From Halopseudomonas sabulinigri (GTDB lineage Bacteria; Pseudomonadota; Gammaproteobacteria; Pseudomonadales; Pseudomonadaceae), in NCBI RefSeq assembly GCF_900105255.1, contig NZ_LT629763.1, forward strand, positions 3,351,001 through 3,415,000: 64,000 nucleotides of DNA. Direction: 5' to 3'. Within the stretch, counting starts at the first letter, position 1. Every line of letters begins with the position of its first letter. Of the stretch, positions 34,991-45,340 are shown piece after piece. Position numbers and translations under genes: made by a program. Below the pieces are notes generated by a model. The model worked only from the letters and a program-made list of their open reading frames with translations. It was not told the DNA's origin and searched no databases.

Positions 34991-35350
34991 GATAAAGCTC
35001 AAGGGGAGCATTCACTCCCCCTAATGGTTTTTTTATTGTTGTTATTATCAGAGCTATATTTTTTTTAGACAGCAGCGGCAAATGCCGCTATTTGATTAAC
35101 CCATCTCGGGTTGTCTAAAACAAACGGATTGCTTTGGAAGCTTAGGTTCAGTGTCGGCCTTCATGTGGCTATGGACGGTAGGTTGCTTGGGCAACTTTTA
35201 TTTTTCTCTTGTCCAGTAGAGCATCCTGCTCGCGACCTGACTGCTATTCTCCAAAAAAATCAGTTTGCTACGTCTCGCACGTTTTGTTTTTGTTGTGTGT
35301 GGAGTCGAATATTATTTTTGTTATGTATTTTGGTTTTTATTGTTGTTGTA
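34991..35350 (-). ncRNA. crcZ: CrcZ-type regulatory RNA
   Basis: The region between cbrB and pcnB, where P. aeruginosa encodes crcZ, is non-coding, AT-rich and transcribed leftward. The predicted RNA of ~350 bases has five A-rich clusters with AANAANAA motifs at 35349-35332 (starting ACAACAACAATAAAAAC), 35326-35311, 35297-35281, 35213-35195 and 35050-35026. Such motifs bind Hfq/Crc, and CrcZ relieves catabolite repression by titrating that complex. A GGGGAG/CTCCCC hairpin (35020-35003) followed by TTGAGCTTTAT ends it. A sigma-54 promoter and CbrB-like sites precede it. Exact ends are predicted. Confidence 0.9.
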
Positions 35351-35360
35351 CAAGAGATAA

Positions 35361-35376
35361 AGCATTTGCCGTGCCA
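35361..35376 (-). promoter_or_regulatory. sigma-54 promoter of crcZ
   Basis: TGGCACGGCAAATGCT reads leftward from 35376 to 35361. It matches TGGCACG-N4-TTGCW at every conserved position except one T, with GG and GC ten bases apart. The predicted start is at about 35350, directly before the first A-rich cluster. Confidence 0.9.
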
Positions 35377-35434
35377 GTTTTTTAAATTCCTTTTAAAACA
35401 ACGGCTTGCTGTTTTTCATGGAAATCTCTCTGCG

Positions 35435-35556
35435 TGTTACCCGCCCAGTTGTTACCGTAAACCTCGCAAAAGTGTTACCGCCTGGGGTGGTGGGGGTAAC
35501 AGTTTTGCGGGTGTGGGGTGGGTAACAGGTAACACTTGCTGGCACTTTGCTGTTAC
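35435..35556. promoter_or_regulatory. cluster of CbrB-type half sites upstream of crcZ
   Basis: Seven exact TGTTAC or GTAACA hexamers occur in 122 bases: TGTTAC at 35435, 35450, 35473 and 35551; GTAACA at 35496, 35522 and 35529 (first bases). The clearest palindrome is 35473-35501 (N17 between arms). They lie about 60-180 bp upstream of the sigma-54 promoter, the usual enhancer distance. CbrB is known to recognise TGTTAC/GTAACA palindromes. Confidence 0.82.
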
Positions 35557-35649
35557 TCAGGCAAAAAACCGCTCTGGCTTATGGGTTGCTTGGGGGAGGG
35601 CTTGGCGATCATGACGACCGCCACGCAGAAGGGAAGGTGGCTTTGTGGC

Positions 35650-37092
<1,443 letters not shown>

Positions 37093-37124
37093 GTAAACCT
37101 CATGCGTGACGGCGCCCGACAGAC

Positions 37125-40070
37125 TCAGGCGTGGGCGCCGTTACTGATGTTGCTGTAACGCGGCAGGGTAATGGTGAACCGGGTGCCGCGCTGGGATGTA
37201 TGCTCGACCGGGCTGTCGATGGTTATCTGCCCATAATGCTCTTCGATGATGGAGTAAACCAGTGCCAATCCGAGCCCGGTTCCTGTCCCCGGCTCCTTGG
37301 TGGTGAAGAAGGGCTCGAACAGACGATCCATGATGGCCTTGTCGATGCCGCTGCCCTGATCCTCGATCTGCAGCAGTACCTGATGCTCGTTTTCCTGGGT
37401 GCTGACGGTAATGCTGTCGCCGTCGCGACTGGCGTCCCGGGCGTTGCCCAGCAGGTTGATCAGCACCTGCACCAAGCGCTGCGCATCACCGGATGCCAGG
37501 TGCTTGGGATCACAGAGGTTAACATACTTGACCTCCGGACCCTTGCGATTGAGCGACAGCAGGTGAATGGCCTCGTTGGTGCAAGCGGCCAAATCCACGG
37601 CTTCGTTGGGGTTCTGATGGCGGCTGCCAACGTGGGCAAAGTTGACCAGTGATTGCACGATGCGCGAGACGCGGCGGGTCTGTTCGATGATCTGCTCGGA
37701 CGCCTCGCGCGCTTCCAGTTGCTCGGACTCATCGCGCAGGTTCTGCGCCAGACAGGCGATGCCGGTAATCGGATTGCCGATCTCGTGCGCCACACCGGCG
37801 GCCAGGCGGCCGATCGAGGCCAGGCGTTCGGAGTGCATCAACTCCTCTTCCAGCATCTGGTTTTCAGTCTGATCCTCAATCAGCAGCACCAGGCCGCTAC
37901 CGCCGACGTAACCGGGCTCGTCGATGGCGGCCTTGTGCAGGCTCAGCCATTGGGTCTGGCCGTCGATCACCAGCTTCTGTTTGTGCAGGTGTGATGACTG
38001 ATCCTCCACAAAACGCTCCAGCAGATCGCCCCAGGGGCCCGCCAGGCTGGTCAGGCGTGAGCCGATGACGCTGTCGGCCTCGATGCCGGTAAGCGCCTGC
38101 ATGGCGCGGTTCCACATCAACACTTCGTTGTCCTGCGCCAGCGAGCAGACACCCATGGGCAGATCCTGCAGGGTTTGTCGATGATAACGGCGCAGTGCAT
38201 CCAACTCGGCGGCAAGGCCGGTGAGGCGTGAGTGGTAGTCCTCTAGGCGGTTTTCGATGAAGTGAATGTCTTCGGTGACATAGCCGTCGCGGCCCATCTT
38301 GAACGGCAGGAAGGTCTCGATAATATCCTGGGCGACGGAGGGGCCCATCAGGCCCGACAAGTTGGCCTCCAGGCGGTCGCGCAGACGCCGCAGTGCATAG
38401 GGGCGGTGCTCGTCGAAGGGCAGCTTGAGGTCGCGCAGTGCTTGCTCTACCTCGTATTGCGCGGTCTTGTTACCCAACGGCTTGGCCAGTTGCTGGGCAA
38501 ATTCCTGCGGGGAGGAGGCCATCAACTGCATACGCTGGGGGCGACTGACGTTATCGACCGAGCAGGCTTCGGCGGCGCTTTGCTCCTCGTTACTGCGCTG
38601 GGTGAACAGTGAAATCAGCGTCAACACCACCACGTTGACGGCCAGCGAGCTGATCGCCGCCAGGTGCCAGGTATCGGCGTTGAAGCTCAGCGTCAGGCCA
38701 AACAGCTGCAGCCCGGGCAGGCTGGTCACCAGCGGCAGCAGCAGGGTGATGGCCCACACCAGCATGCCGGCGATCAGACCGCTGATGAAGCCGCGGCGGT
38801 TGGCCTGCGGCCAATACAATACCGAGAGCGTGCCGGGGAGAAACTGCACGGTGGCCACGAAGGAGGCAATGCCCAGATTGGCCAGATCCTGTTCGGCGCC
38901 CAGCAGCCGGTAAAAACCGTAGCTGGCCATGATGATGGCGGCGATCAGCGTTCGGCGCGTCCACAGCAGCCAGCGGTAGATGTTGTTGTCGGCGCTGGGC
39001 TGATAGAGCGGCAGCACCATGTGGTTGAGCACCATGCCGGACAGTGCCAGGGTCACTACGATGATCAGGCCGCTGGCGGCGGACAGGCCACCCACAAACG
39101 CCAGTAGCGAGAGCCATTCGGAGCCGGCAGCCACGCCCAGACCCAGCGAGAAGTATTCCGGGTTGGTCGGTACGCCAAGATGCAGGCCCGCCCAGAGAAT
39201 CGGCGGAACCGCCAGGCTCATCAACAGCAGAAACAGCGGCAGGCCCCAACTCGCGGTGCCGAGTGCGCGCGGGTTCAGGTTCTCGGTAAAGGCCATGTGG
39301 TACATGTGCGGCATGACGAAGGCCGCGGAGAAAAATACCAGCAGCAGGGTGCGCCAGGGGCCTTCCTGCAAGGGCGTGTGCAGGGTCTTGAGCGCTTCCT
39401 GGTTGCTGTCGAGCCAGAGTTGCAAACCGGCCGGTCCGTCGAACACCACATAGAGTGCGTACAGGCCGATGGCGGCAATCGAGATCAGTTTGACCAGCGA
39501 CTCGAAGGCAATGGCGATGACCAGGCCCTCATGCTTTTCCCGGGCGGAGATGTGCCGCGCACCGAACAGAATCGCGAACAGAATGATCAGCACACAGAAG
39601 CCCAGCGCGACGGTGCCGTGGCCGGACTCCTGCGTCAGTATCTGTACCGAATCGGCGACCGCCTGAATCTGCAAGGCCAGCAGCGGCAGCACGCCAACCA
39701 GCATGAACAGTGTGGTCAGGGTGCCGGCCCAGGTGCTGCGAAAGCGGAACGAGAAGAGGTCGGCGAGGGACGACAACTGGTAAGTACGGGTGATGCGCAG
39801 GATCGGGCTGAGCAGCACCGGCGCCAACAGAAAGGCGCCGCAAACCCCCAGGTAATAGGTCAGAAAACCGTAGCCGTACTGGTAAGCCAGACCGATGGTG
39901 CCATAGAAGGCCCAGGCGCTGGCATAGACGCCGAGTGACAGTGTGTAGGTGGCGGGATGGCGCAGCACTGCGCGCGGCACCAGGCCGTGTTCGGTCATCC
40001 AGGCGACGCCAAACAGCAGGATCAGGTAAATAATGCTGATCAGCAGCAGCTGACTCAGATCAAAGCTCAT
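37125..40070 (-). CDS. cbrA: sensor histidine kinase CbrA with SLC5 transporter domain
   Basis: The 981-residue protein has an N-terminal sodium/solute-symporter-like domain of about 13 helices (residues 1-480), a linker/STAC-like segment, and a PAS domain near 600-690 (VCSLAQDNEVLMWNRAMQALTGIE). HisKA follows with the phospho-acceptor His in LAAGVAHEIGNPITGIACL, then HATPase_c (LINLLGNARDAS, GSGIDKAIM, GTGLGLALVYSII). I chose the ATG at 40070 (MSFDL) over 40076. The transporter domain is implicated in histidine uptake in P. fluorescens. Its start overlaps cbrX. Confidence 0.96.
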   Translation of the reverse strand: MSFDLSQLLLISIIYLILLFGVAWMTEHGLVPRAVLRHPATYTLSLGVYASAWAFYGTIGLAYQYGYGFLTYYLGVCGAFLLAPVLLSPILRITRTYQLSSLADLFSFRFRSTWAGTLTTLFMLVGVLPLLALQIQAVADSVQILTQESGHGTVALGFCVLIILFAILFGARHISAREKHEGLVIAIAFESLVKLISIAAIGLYALYVVFDGPAGLQLWLDSNQEALKTLHTPLQEGPWRTLLLVFFSAAFVMPHMYHMAFTENLNPRALGTASWGLPLFLLLMSLAVPPILWAGLHLGVPTNPEYFSLGLGVAAGSEWLSLLAFVGGLSAASGLIIVVTLALSGMVLNHMVLPLYQPSADNNIYRWLLWTRRTLIAAIIMASYGFYRLLGAEQDLANLGIASFVATVQFLPGTLSVLYWPQANRRGFISGLIAGMLVWAITLLLPLVTSLPGLQLFGLTLSFNADTWHLAAISSLAVNVVVLTLISLFTQRSNEEQSAAEACSVDNVSRPQRMQLMASSPQEFAQQLAKPLGNKTAQYEVEQALRDLKLPFDEHRPYALRRLRDRLEANLSGLMGPSVAQDIIETFLPFKMGRDGYVTEDIHFIENRLEDYHSRLTGLAAELDALRRYHRQTLQDLPMGVCSLAQDNEVLMWNRAMQALTGIEADSVIGSRLTSLAGPWGDLLERFVEDQSSHLHKQKLVIDGQTQWLSLHKAAIDEPGYVGGSGLVLLIEDQTENQMLEEELMHSERLASIGRLAAGVAHEIGNPITGIACLAQNLRDESEQLEAREASEQIIEQTRRVSRIVQSLVNFAHVGSRHQNPNEAVDLAACTNEAIHLLSLNRKGPEVKYVNLCDPKHLASGDAQRLVQVLINLLGNARDASRDGDSITVSTQENEHQVLLQIEDQGSGIDKAIMDRLFEPFFTTKEPGTGTGLGLALVYSIIEEHYGQITIDSPVEHTSQRGTRFTITLPRYSNISNGAHA

Positions 40071-40236
40071 CGGCATCTTTTGGGCTCTGTAGCAGCATGC
40101 CGGCGATGATCAGGATCAGCCACAGCACATAGGGACGGTACCAGGCACCCTGGGGTTCTATCCACCAATCCATGATGGCGGGGGAAAACAGGTAGATGCC
40201 GATTACCAGCAGCAGCACCAGGCGGTAGATATACAT
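40060..40236 (-). CDS. cbrX: CbrX small membrane protein
   Basis: An ORF of 58 residues begins at the ATG at 40236 and ends at TGA 40062-40060, overlapping the cbrA start by eleven bases. The protein MYIYRLVLLLVIGIYLFSPA... has two hydrophobic helices (about 4-21 and 36-50) separated by an acidic/aromatic loop (MDWWIEPQGAWYRPY) and ends QSPKDADEL. A small gene overlapping cbrA and needed for its translation has been described as cbrX in Pseudomonas putida. The size, topology and overlap agree. Confidence 0.85.
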   Translation of the reverse strand: MYIYRLVLLLVIGIYLFSPAIMDWWIEPQGAWYRPYVLWLILIIAGMLLQSPKDADEL

Positions 40237-40328
40237 GGGTATCCGTTGATTTGCGGGCGGCTGCAGATCGCGTTGCCGCTTTGGTCAGGCCCTGATGGTA
40301 ATCAGGCGGCTGCGGCTTGCCAAGGGCA

Positions 40329-41225
40329 TCAATCAAAGCGTGCGTCGTAGGGTAGGCTCGGCGTGGCACTGAGGTGCTGCGGTTGCCAGTGAGCAATGGC
40401 CCAATTGAGCAACTCGTCGACACTGGCGCTGCGCAGACTGGCCGGAGGGTTCTGTGCCAGCGCCTGCAGTGCACGGAACAATTGCGTCGGCGCCTGAGCG
40501 GGGTCGAGCGGGGTGGAGCCCAGGCGTTTGCTCAGCTTCTCGCCATCGGCCCGCATCAGCAGGGGGATATGCAGGTAGCGCGGCAGCGGCTGGCCGAGCA
40601 GTTGGTAAATCCATTGCTGGCGCGGGGTCGAGTCAAGCAGGTCGGCCCCACGCACCACGTCGGTGATGCCTTGGGCGATGTCATCGAGCACCACGGCCAA
40701 CTGGTAAGCGAAGATGCCGTCGCGCCGGCGGATGATGAAGTCGCCGAGGCTGGTCGCCAGATTTTGACTGAACGGCGGCTGCAATCGGTCAAGCGTGGTG
40801 ATCTGCTGATCAGGCACGATCAGGCGTATCGCATGATCATCGGCGGGCGGCAGCTGACGCTGGCGGCAAGTGCCGGGATAGATGCCATCGAACTCCGCCA
40901 GGTCGCGCCGTGAGCAATCGCAATAATAGGCTTTGCCTTCGCCCAGCCATTGCGCCACCTGGGCTTGATAGCGCGCCAGGCGATCGTGCTGGTAGAGGAT
41001 TTCCCCATCGCTGTGCATGCCGTAGCAAGCCAGGGTATCGATGATCTGCTGGCTGGCGCCGGGAATGCTGCGTGGTTGGTCGAGGTCTTCAACCCGTATC
41101 AGCCAGTGCCCCTGCTGCTGACGTGCGTCCAGGTAGCTGGCGAGCGCCGCGACAAGAGAGCCGAAATGCAGATGACCGCTAGGGGTGGGGGCAAAGCGTC
41201 CGACGTAGGGGGCTGCTGGGGGCAT
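40329..41225 (-). CDS. gluQ: glutamyl-Q tRNA(Asp) synthetase
   Basis: GluQ-RS charges the queuosine base of tRNA-Asp with glutamate. The 298-residue protein has the catalytic core of GluRS without the anticodon domain: APTPSGHLHFGSL (HIGH-like), the KMSKS-like GEKLSKRLG and a zinc site formed by YYCDCSRRDL plus YPGTCR. It follows dksA by ~64 bases, the conserved dksA-gluQ order, where read-through from dksA is known. Confidence 0.96.
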   Translation of the reverse strand: MPPAAPYVGRFAPTPSGHLHFGSLVAALASYLDARQQQGHWLIRVEDLDQPRSIPGASQQIIDTLACYGMHSDGEILYQHDRLARYQAQVAQWLGEGKAYYCDCSRRDLAEFDGIYPGTCRQRQLPPADDHAIRLIVPDQQITTLDRLQPPFSQNLATSLGDFIIRRRDGIFAYQLAVVLDDIAQGITDVVRGADLLDSTPRQQWIYQLLGQPLPRYLHIPLLMRADGEKLSKRLGSTPLDPAQAPTQLFRALQALAQNPPASLRSASVDELLNWAIAHWQPQHLSATPSLPYDARFD

Positions 41226-41289
41226 GGTAGCCGGTCAGGCGGGGAATGAACGCAGGCTGCACCGGGCAGCCTGCGGACGACAGGGAGGC

Positions 41290-41733
41290 TTAGCTGCCGA
41301 CCTGCTTTTCCTTGATTTCTGCCAGCGTCTTGCAATCGATGCAGAGGGTAGCAGTAGGACGGGCTTCGAGACGACGAATACCGATCTCAACGCCGCAGGA
41401 GTCGCAGAAGCCATAGTCGTCTTCTTCGATGCGCTGCAGGGTCTGGTCGATCTTCTTGATCAGCTTGCGCTCGCGATCACGGGCGCGCAGCTCAAGGCTG
41501 AACTCTTCTTCCTGGCTGGCACGGTCGGCCGGATCAGGGAAGTTGGCTGCTTCGTCCTGCATGTGGTGCACGGTGCGGTCGACTTCTTCCATCAATTCCT
41601 TTTTCCAGGTATTGAGGATGTCGGCGAAATGCTTGAGCTGCTGCTCGTTCATATATTCTTCGCCCTTTTTTTCCACATAAGGGACGAAGCCGCGGATCAA
41701 CATAGATGTTTTTTGCTTGGCATTGCTGGGCAT
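41290..41733 (-). CDS. dksA: RNA polymerase-binding transcription factor DksA
   Basis: DksA enters the RNA polymerase secondary channel and potentiates ppGpp. The 147-residue protein has the coiled coil with acidic tip residues ([14 protein letters not shown]) and the canonical zinc finger [13 protein letters not shown]...LCIDC (C-x2-C-x17-C-x2-C). The ATG at 41733 ([12 protein letters not shown]) follows GAGG. The gene heads a leftward cluster dksA-gluQ-cbrX-cbrA-cbrB. Confidence 0.97.
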   Translation of the reverse strand: MPSNAKQKTSMLIRGFVPYVEKKGEEYMNEQQLKHFADILNTWKKELMEEVDRTVHHMQDEAANFPDPADRASQEEEFSLELRARDRERKLIKKIDQTLQRIEEDDYGFCDSCGVEIGIRRLEARPTATLCIDCKTLAEIKEKQVGS

Positions 41734-41953
41734 GAGAACCGCCTCACTTTTTGCTCGATCTTCCTGTTTCAGGTCCCACATACACAACCTGAATGACTCG
41801 GCCATTGGCCTGCAAGCGGGCAAAGCTACCAGAACCTGATCACCTGCGCTACTGTTTAGCGCCAGAAGGTGCGGCGGCTGATATTGCCAGCACTGCAGGC
41901 CTGCGCCTGGCACGGTATGATCGCCGTTCACGTGCTTTAGTTCAGGACTTTTT

Positions 41954-43132
41954 ATGCCTCAGCAACGCTGGACCCGACGGGTTCAGGATATCCAGCCGTT
42001 TCATGTCATGGCCGTGCTCGCAAGGGCGCGGGCGCTGGAAGCCGCGGGTCGCGACATCATCCACATGGAAATAGGTGAGCCGGACTTTGCGACCCCCGAG
42101 CCGATTGTCCGGGCGGGCCAGCAGGCGCTGGCGGATGGGCATACCGGTTACACGCCGGCGTTGGGGCTGCCGGCTCTGCGCGAAGCCATTGCCGGTCTGT
42201 ACGCCCAGCGCTATGGCGTCAGTCTGGATCCGGCGCGGGTGGTCGTCACTCCCGGCGGCTCAGCGGCGCTCTTGTTGATCAGTGCGCTGTTGGTGGAGCC
42301 GGGTAAAAAGGTGCTGATGGCCGACCCGGCTTATCCGTGCAACCGACATTTTCTGCGCCTGGTCGAAGGGCGTGCGGTGCTGGTGCCGACCGGCCCGGAA
42401 ACCGGCTACCAGCTGACCCCCGAGTTGATTGAGCAGTATTGGGACGCAGATTGCGTAGCCGTGCTGGCTGCCTCGCCGGCCAACCCGACCGGCACGCTCT
42501 TGAGCCAGCCGGAGCTGACCGCGCTGTCAGCCTGCTGCCGGCGTCTGCGGGCTGAGCTGATCGTCGATGAGATCTACCACGGCCTGACCTACGGCGTAGA
42601 CGCTTGCTCGGCGCTGAATGTTGCCGATGACGCCTTCGTGCTCAACAGCTTCTCCAAGTACTTCGGCATGACCGGCTGGCGACTCGGCTGGCTGGTTGCC
42701 CCTGCAGAGGCGGTGCCGGCGCTGGAGAAGCTGGCGCAGAATCTCTATATATGTGCACCGCACATGGCGCAGCAGGCAGCGTTGGCCGCCTTTGGCGAAG
42801 AGGCGCGCGAGATTTGCGAGCTGCGCCGACATGCGTTTCAGGTGCGCCGTGACTTTCTATTGCCGGCGCTGCGTGAGTTGGGCTTTCGTATCCCCCTGAC
42901 CCCACAGGGCGCCTTCTATCTGTATGCCGACATGCAGGGGCTGGGCGGCGACAGTCAGCAGCTGTGTCAGCACGTCATTGATAGCGAGTTTGTCGCCCTG
43001 ACACCGGGGCTGGATTTTGGCCAGCACAGCGCCCATCAACACATACGCTTTGCCTACACCACCTCGCTCGAGCGCCTGGAGCAGGGTGTCGAGCGCGTGG
43101 CACGAGCGCTGCAAAGCTGGCCCGCATGCTGA
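41954..43132 (+). CDS. pyridoxal-phosphate aminotransferase (class I/II)
   Basis: The 392-residue fold-type I aminotransferase has [15 protein letters not shown] near the N terminus, [10 protein letters not shown], the cofactor Asp/Tyr in [13 protein letters not shown] and the Schiff-base Lys in [18 protein letters not shown], and a C-terminal [10 protein letters not shown] with the carboxylate-binding Arg. It resembles aspartate/aromatic aminotransferases; the donor cannot be told from sequence alone. It is divergent from dksA as in P. aeruginosa. Its end overlaps sfsA by seven bases. Confidence 0.9.
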   Translation: MPQQRWTRRVQDIQPFHVMAVLARARALEAAGRDIIHMEIGEPDFATPEPIVRAGQQALADGHTGYTPALGLPALREAIAGLYAQRYGVSLDPARVVVTPGGSAALLLISALLVEPGKKVLMADPAYPCNRHFLRLVEGRAVLVPTGPETGYQLTPELIEQYWDADCVAVLAASPANPTGTLLSQPELTALSACCRRLRAELIVDEIYHGLTYGVDACSALNVADDAFVLNSFSKYFGMTGWRLGWLVAPAEAVPALEKLAQNLYICAPHMAQQAALAAFGEEAREICELRRHAFQVRRDFLLPALRELGFRIPLTPQGAFYLYADMQGLGGDSQQLCQHVIDSEFVALTPGLDFGQHSAHQHIRFAYTTSLERLEQGVERVARALQSWPAC

Positions 43133-43833
43133 TTCCATTTGAGGTGCCGTTGACGCCAGCGCGGCTGATCAAGCGCTACAAGCGGTTTCTCGCGGATGTG
43201 GTGCTGGATGATGGCCGCGAGTTGACGGTGCATTGTCCGAACACCGGGTCCATGCGCAATTGTGGCCAGCCCGGCGACAGGGTCTGGCTGCGCCTTGAAC
43301 AAAAGCCGGGACGCAAGCTGCCGGGCAGCTGGGAGTTGGTGGAGGTAGCACCCGGCGAGTTGGCCTGTGTGCATAGTGCGCGCGCCAACAGGGTGGTGGC
43401 GGCGGCGCTGCAGGCCGGTTTGCTTCAGCCGCTGGGTGGTTACGCGCAGCAACGCGCAGAAGTCAGCCTGCGTGCCGGCGGCAGCCGCTTCGACTTTCTG
43501 CTGTCTGAGCCCAGTGAGTGCGTGGTGGAGGTCAAGTGCGTGACCCTCGCCTTGGGCGGAGGCGAAGGCGCCTTTCCAGACGCCGTTAGCTTGCGCGGGC
43601 AAAAGCACCTGCTGGAACTCAGCGAAATCGCCGCCAGCGGCCGGCGTGCCTGCCTGCTGTTTTGCGTCATGCACTCGGGGATTGATCGGGTACGCCCGTC
43701 CGATGAAATCGACCCTGAATACGGGCGATTATTGCGCGCCGCAGTGGCGGCCGGCGTCGAGGTGTTGGCCTGGTCGGTCTGGCCGACGCCAGAGGGCTTG
43801 CAGGTGCGTGGAGAATTGCCGGTAATGCTCTAG
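43126..43833 (+). CDS. sfsA: sugar fermentation stimulation protein SfsA
   Basis: The 235-residue protein has the SfsA OB-like N-terminal domain (RLIKRYKRFLADVVLDDG, CPNTGSMRNCG) and the C-terminal nuclease-like fold (RFDFLL, CVVEVKCVTLA, AFPDAVSLRGQKHL). The family binds DNA nonspecifically in E. coli, and a nuclease activity is suggested by the fold; the role is unsettled. It overlaps the aminotransferase, so the two share a transcript, and its stop overlaps the convergent Rieske gene by four bases. Confidence 0.95.
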   Translation: MLIPFEVPLTPARLIKRYKRFLADVVLDDGRELTVHCPNTGSMRNCGQPGDRVWLRLEQKPGRKLPGSWELVEVAPGELACVHSARANRVVAAALQAGLLQPLGGYAQQRAEVSLRAGGSRFDFLLSEPSECVVEVKCVTLALGGGEGAFPDAVSLRGQKHLLELSEIAASGRRACLLFCVMHSGIDRVRPSDEIDPEYGRLLRAAVAAGVEVLAWSVWPTPEGLQVRGELPVML

Positions 43834-44180
43834 TCGCAAGCTGATACGCCGAGCCAGAGCTGACCGTCGCGCAGGAAACAGGGTAATTGGCGTAGGGATT
43901 GGCCGACGCAGGGGCCGGCAACGCATTCTCCGGATTCCGGCAAGAACAGCGCGCCGTGGGTAGCGCACTGGATCAGCCGCTGGGAGCTGTCGAGAAACTG
44001 ATCGGCTACCCACTCCAGCGGCACGCCGCGATGCGGGCAGCGGTTTTCATAGACAAAAAACCGATCGCCCTGGCGCACGGCAAACAGTGCCTGGCCTTGA
44101 TGCATAATGCCTTTGCTACCGCGAAGCGGCAGATCGTCCAGGCGGCAAAGTGGAAGGGGGGCGAGCTGATCGTCGGTCAT
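43830..44180 (-). CDS. Rieske [2Fe-2S] protein
   Basis: The 116-residue soluble protein binds a Rieske cluster through CPHRG (residues about 49-53) and the downstream CATHG. Between and after lie VPLEWVADQFLD and FLPESGECVAGPCVGQSLRQLPC. It is a small ferredoxin-like or NirD-like electron carrier. The ATG at 44180 (MTDDQLAPLPLCRL) is preferred; a GTG at 44237 would add 19 residues that are not family-like. Partner oxygenase or reductase genes are not adjacent. Confidence 0.87.
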   Translation of the reverse strand: MTDDQLAPLPLCRLDDLPLRGSKGIMHQGQALFAVRQGDRFFVYENRCPHRGVPLEWVADQFLDSSQRLIQCATHGALFLPESGECVAGPCVGQSLRQLPCFLRDGQLWLGVSACD

Positions 44181-44293
44181 AGGGGGATTATCGCCGGCCC
44201 CAGGTTGCTTGACCAGCACGCTGGCTGTTGTTGCCACGACAGGGGTAGCGCTTAATGGGTACTGTGAGCACTTGCTCAGGATAAGGAAAAAGG

Positions 44294-45340
44294 ATGGTTG
44301 CGGCCTACCGCTTCAAACCCTTGGTTGTTGTATTGCTGCTGGCGCTGTTACTGCTGGCGAGCTTGCTGTCACTCGCGCTCGGGCCGGTCGCCATCCCGTT
44401 GGACGACACCCTGCGAGTGCTGCTGCAGCGAATGACGGCGGCTGAGCTGCCGGCGGATCAGGTGCTGATCATCGAGCAGATCCGTATGCCGCGTACCCTC
44501 ATGGGGCTGCTGGTAGGCGCTACGCTGGCGCTGACAGGGGCGGCCATGCAGGGGCTGTTCCGCAACCCGTTGGCCGATCCGGGTTTGATCGGTGTGTCCA
44601 GCGGTGCCGCCTTGGGTGCGGCGTTGGTGATTGTGCTGGGGGGCACGTTACTGGCGCAGTTGCCGACAGCGGTGCTGCCCTACGTCACGGTTCTGGGGGC
44701 GTTTCTCGGTGGTGTGGCGACAACCTGGCTGGTCTACCGACTGGGTCAATCGGTGCAGGGTACCTCGGTGGCCAGCATGCTGCTGGCCGGCATCGCGATA
44801 GCCGCCATCAGCGGCGCGGTTATCGGCCTGCTCAGCTACCTGGCGGATGATGCCATGCTGCGCACGCTTACATTCTGGAATATGGGCACCCTGGGCGGCG
44901 CGAGTTACGAGCGAGTGGCTGTGCTGGCGCTGTGCTGTGCGCTGGTCTGGTGGCGTTTGCCGCGCCAGGCCAGCGCGCTGAATGCGCTGCTGCTTGGCGA
45001 ATCCGAGGCCCGCCATCTGGGCGTGGACGTCGAGCGGGTCAAGCGTGAGCTGGTACTGCTGACGGCGTTGGGCGTGGGTGCCTGTGTTGCGGTGGCGGGT
45101 CTGATCGGCTTTGTCGGGCTGGTGGTGCCGCATCTGGTGCGGCTGCTGCTGGGCGCTGATCACCGGCGTGTGCTGCCGGCTTCCATGCTGCTGGGCGCCG
45201 GTTTGTTGCTATTGGCCGATGTTGTAGCTCGGCTGGTGGTCTCGCCGGCAGAGTTGCCAATCGGAATTATCACGGCCGTGCTGGGCGCGCCTTTCTTTCT
45301 CGCGTTGCTGCTGCGCGCGCAGCGCCGGGGAGGTGTCTGA
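44294..45340 (+). CDS. hmuU: heme/iron-complex ABC transporter permease (FecCD family)
   Basis: The 348-residue protein has about ten helices and FecCD/BtuC signatures: IRMPRTLMGLLVGATLALTGAAMQGLFRNPLADPGLIGVSSGAALGA, GLIGFVGLVVPHLVRLLLGADHR and PAELPIGIITAVLGAPFFLALLLR. The ATP-binding partner overlaps by one base (TGATG) and resembles HmuV, so the pair most likely imports heme (PhuU in P. aeruginosa nomenclature). AAGGAAAAAGG precedes the ATG. No periplasmic binding protein gene is upstream. Confidence 0.9.
   Translation: MVAAYRFKPLVVVLLLALLLLASLLSLALGPVAIPLDDTLRVLLQRMTAAELPADQVLIIEQIRMPRTLMGLLVGATLALTGAAMQGLFRNPLADPGLIGVSSGAALGAALVIVLGGTLLAQLPTAVLPYVTVLGAFLGGVATTWLVYRLGQSVQGTSVASMLLAGIAIAAISGAVIGLLSYLADDAMLRTLTFWNMGTLGGASYERVAVLALCCALVWWRLPRQASALNALLLGESEARHLGVDVERVKRELVLLTALGVGACVAVAGLIGFVGLVVPHLVRLLLGADHRRVLPASMLLGAGLLLLADVVARLVVSPAELPIGIITAVLGAPFFLALLLRAQRRGGV

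Noticed and set aside
35541..35556. TGGCACTTTGC as a second sigma-54 promoter
   Set aside because: Read rightward, TGGCAC is followed too soon by TTTGC; the GG to GC spacing is wrong and no gene follows.
35111..35614. 167-codon plus-strand frame over crcZ and its control region
   Set aside because: It is antisense to the sRNA, sigma-54 promoter and CbrB sites; the Phe/Cys-rich product follows from the T-rich complement of the A-rich motifs.
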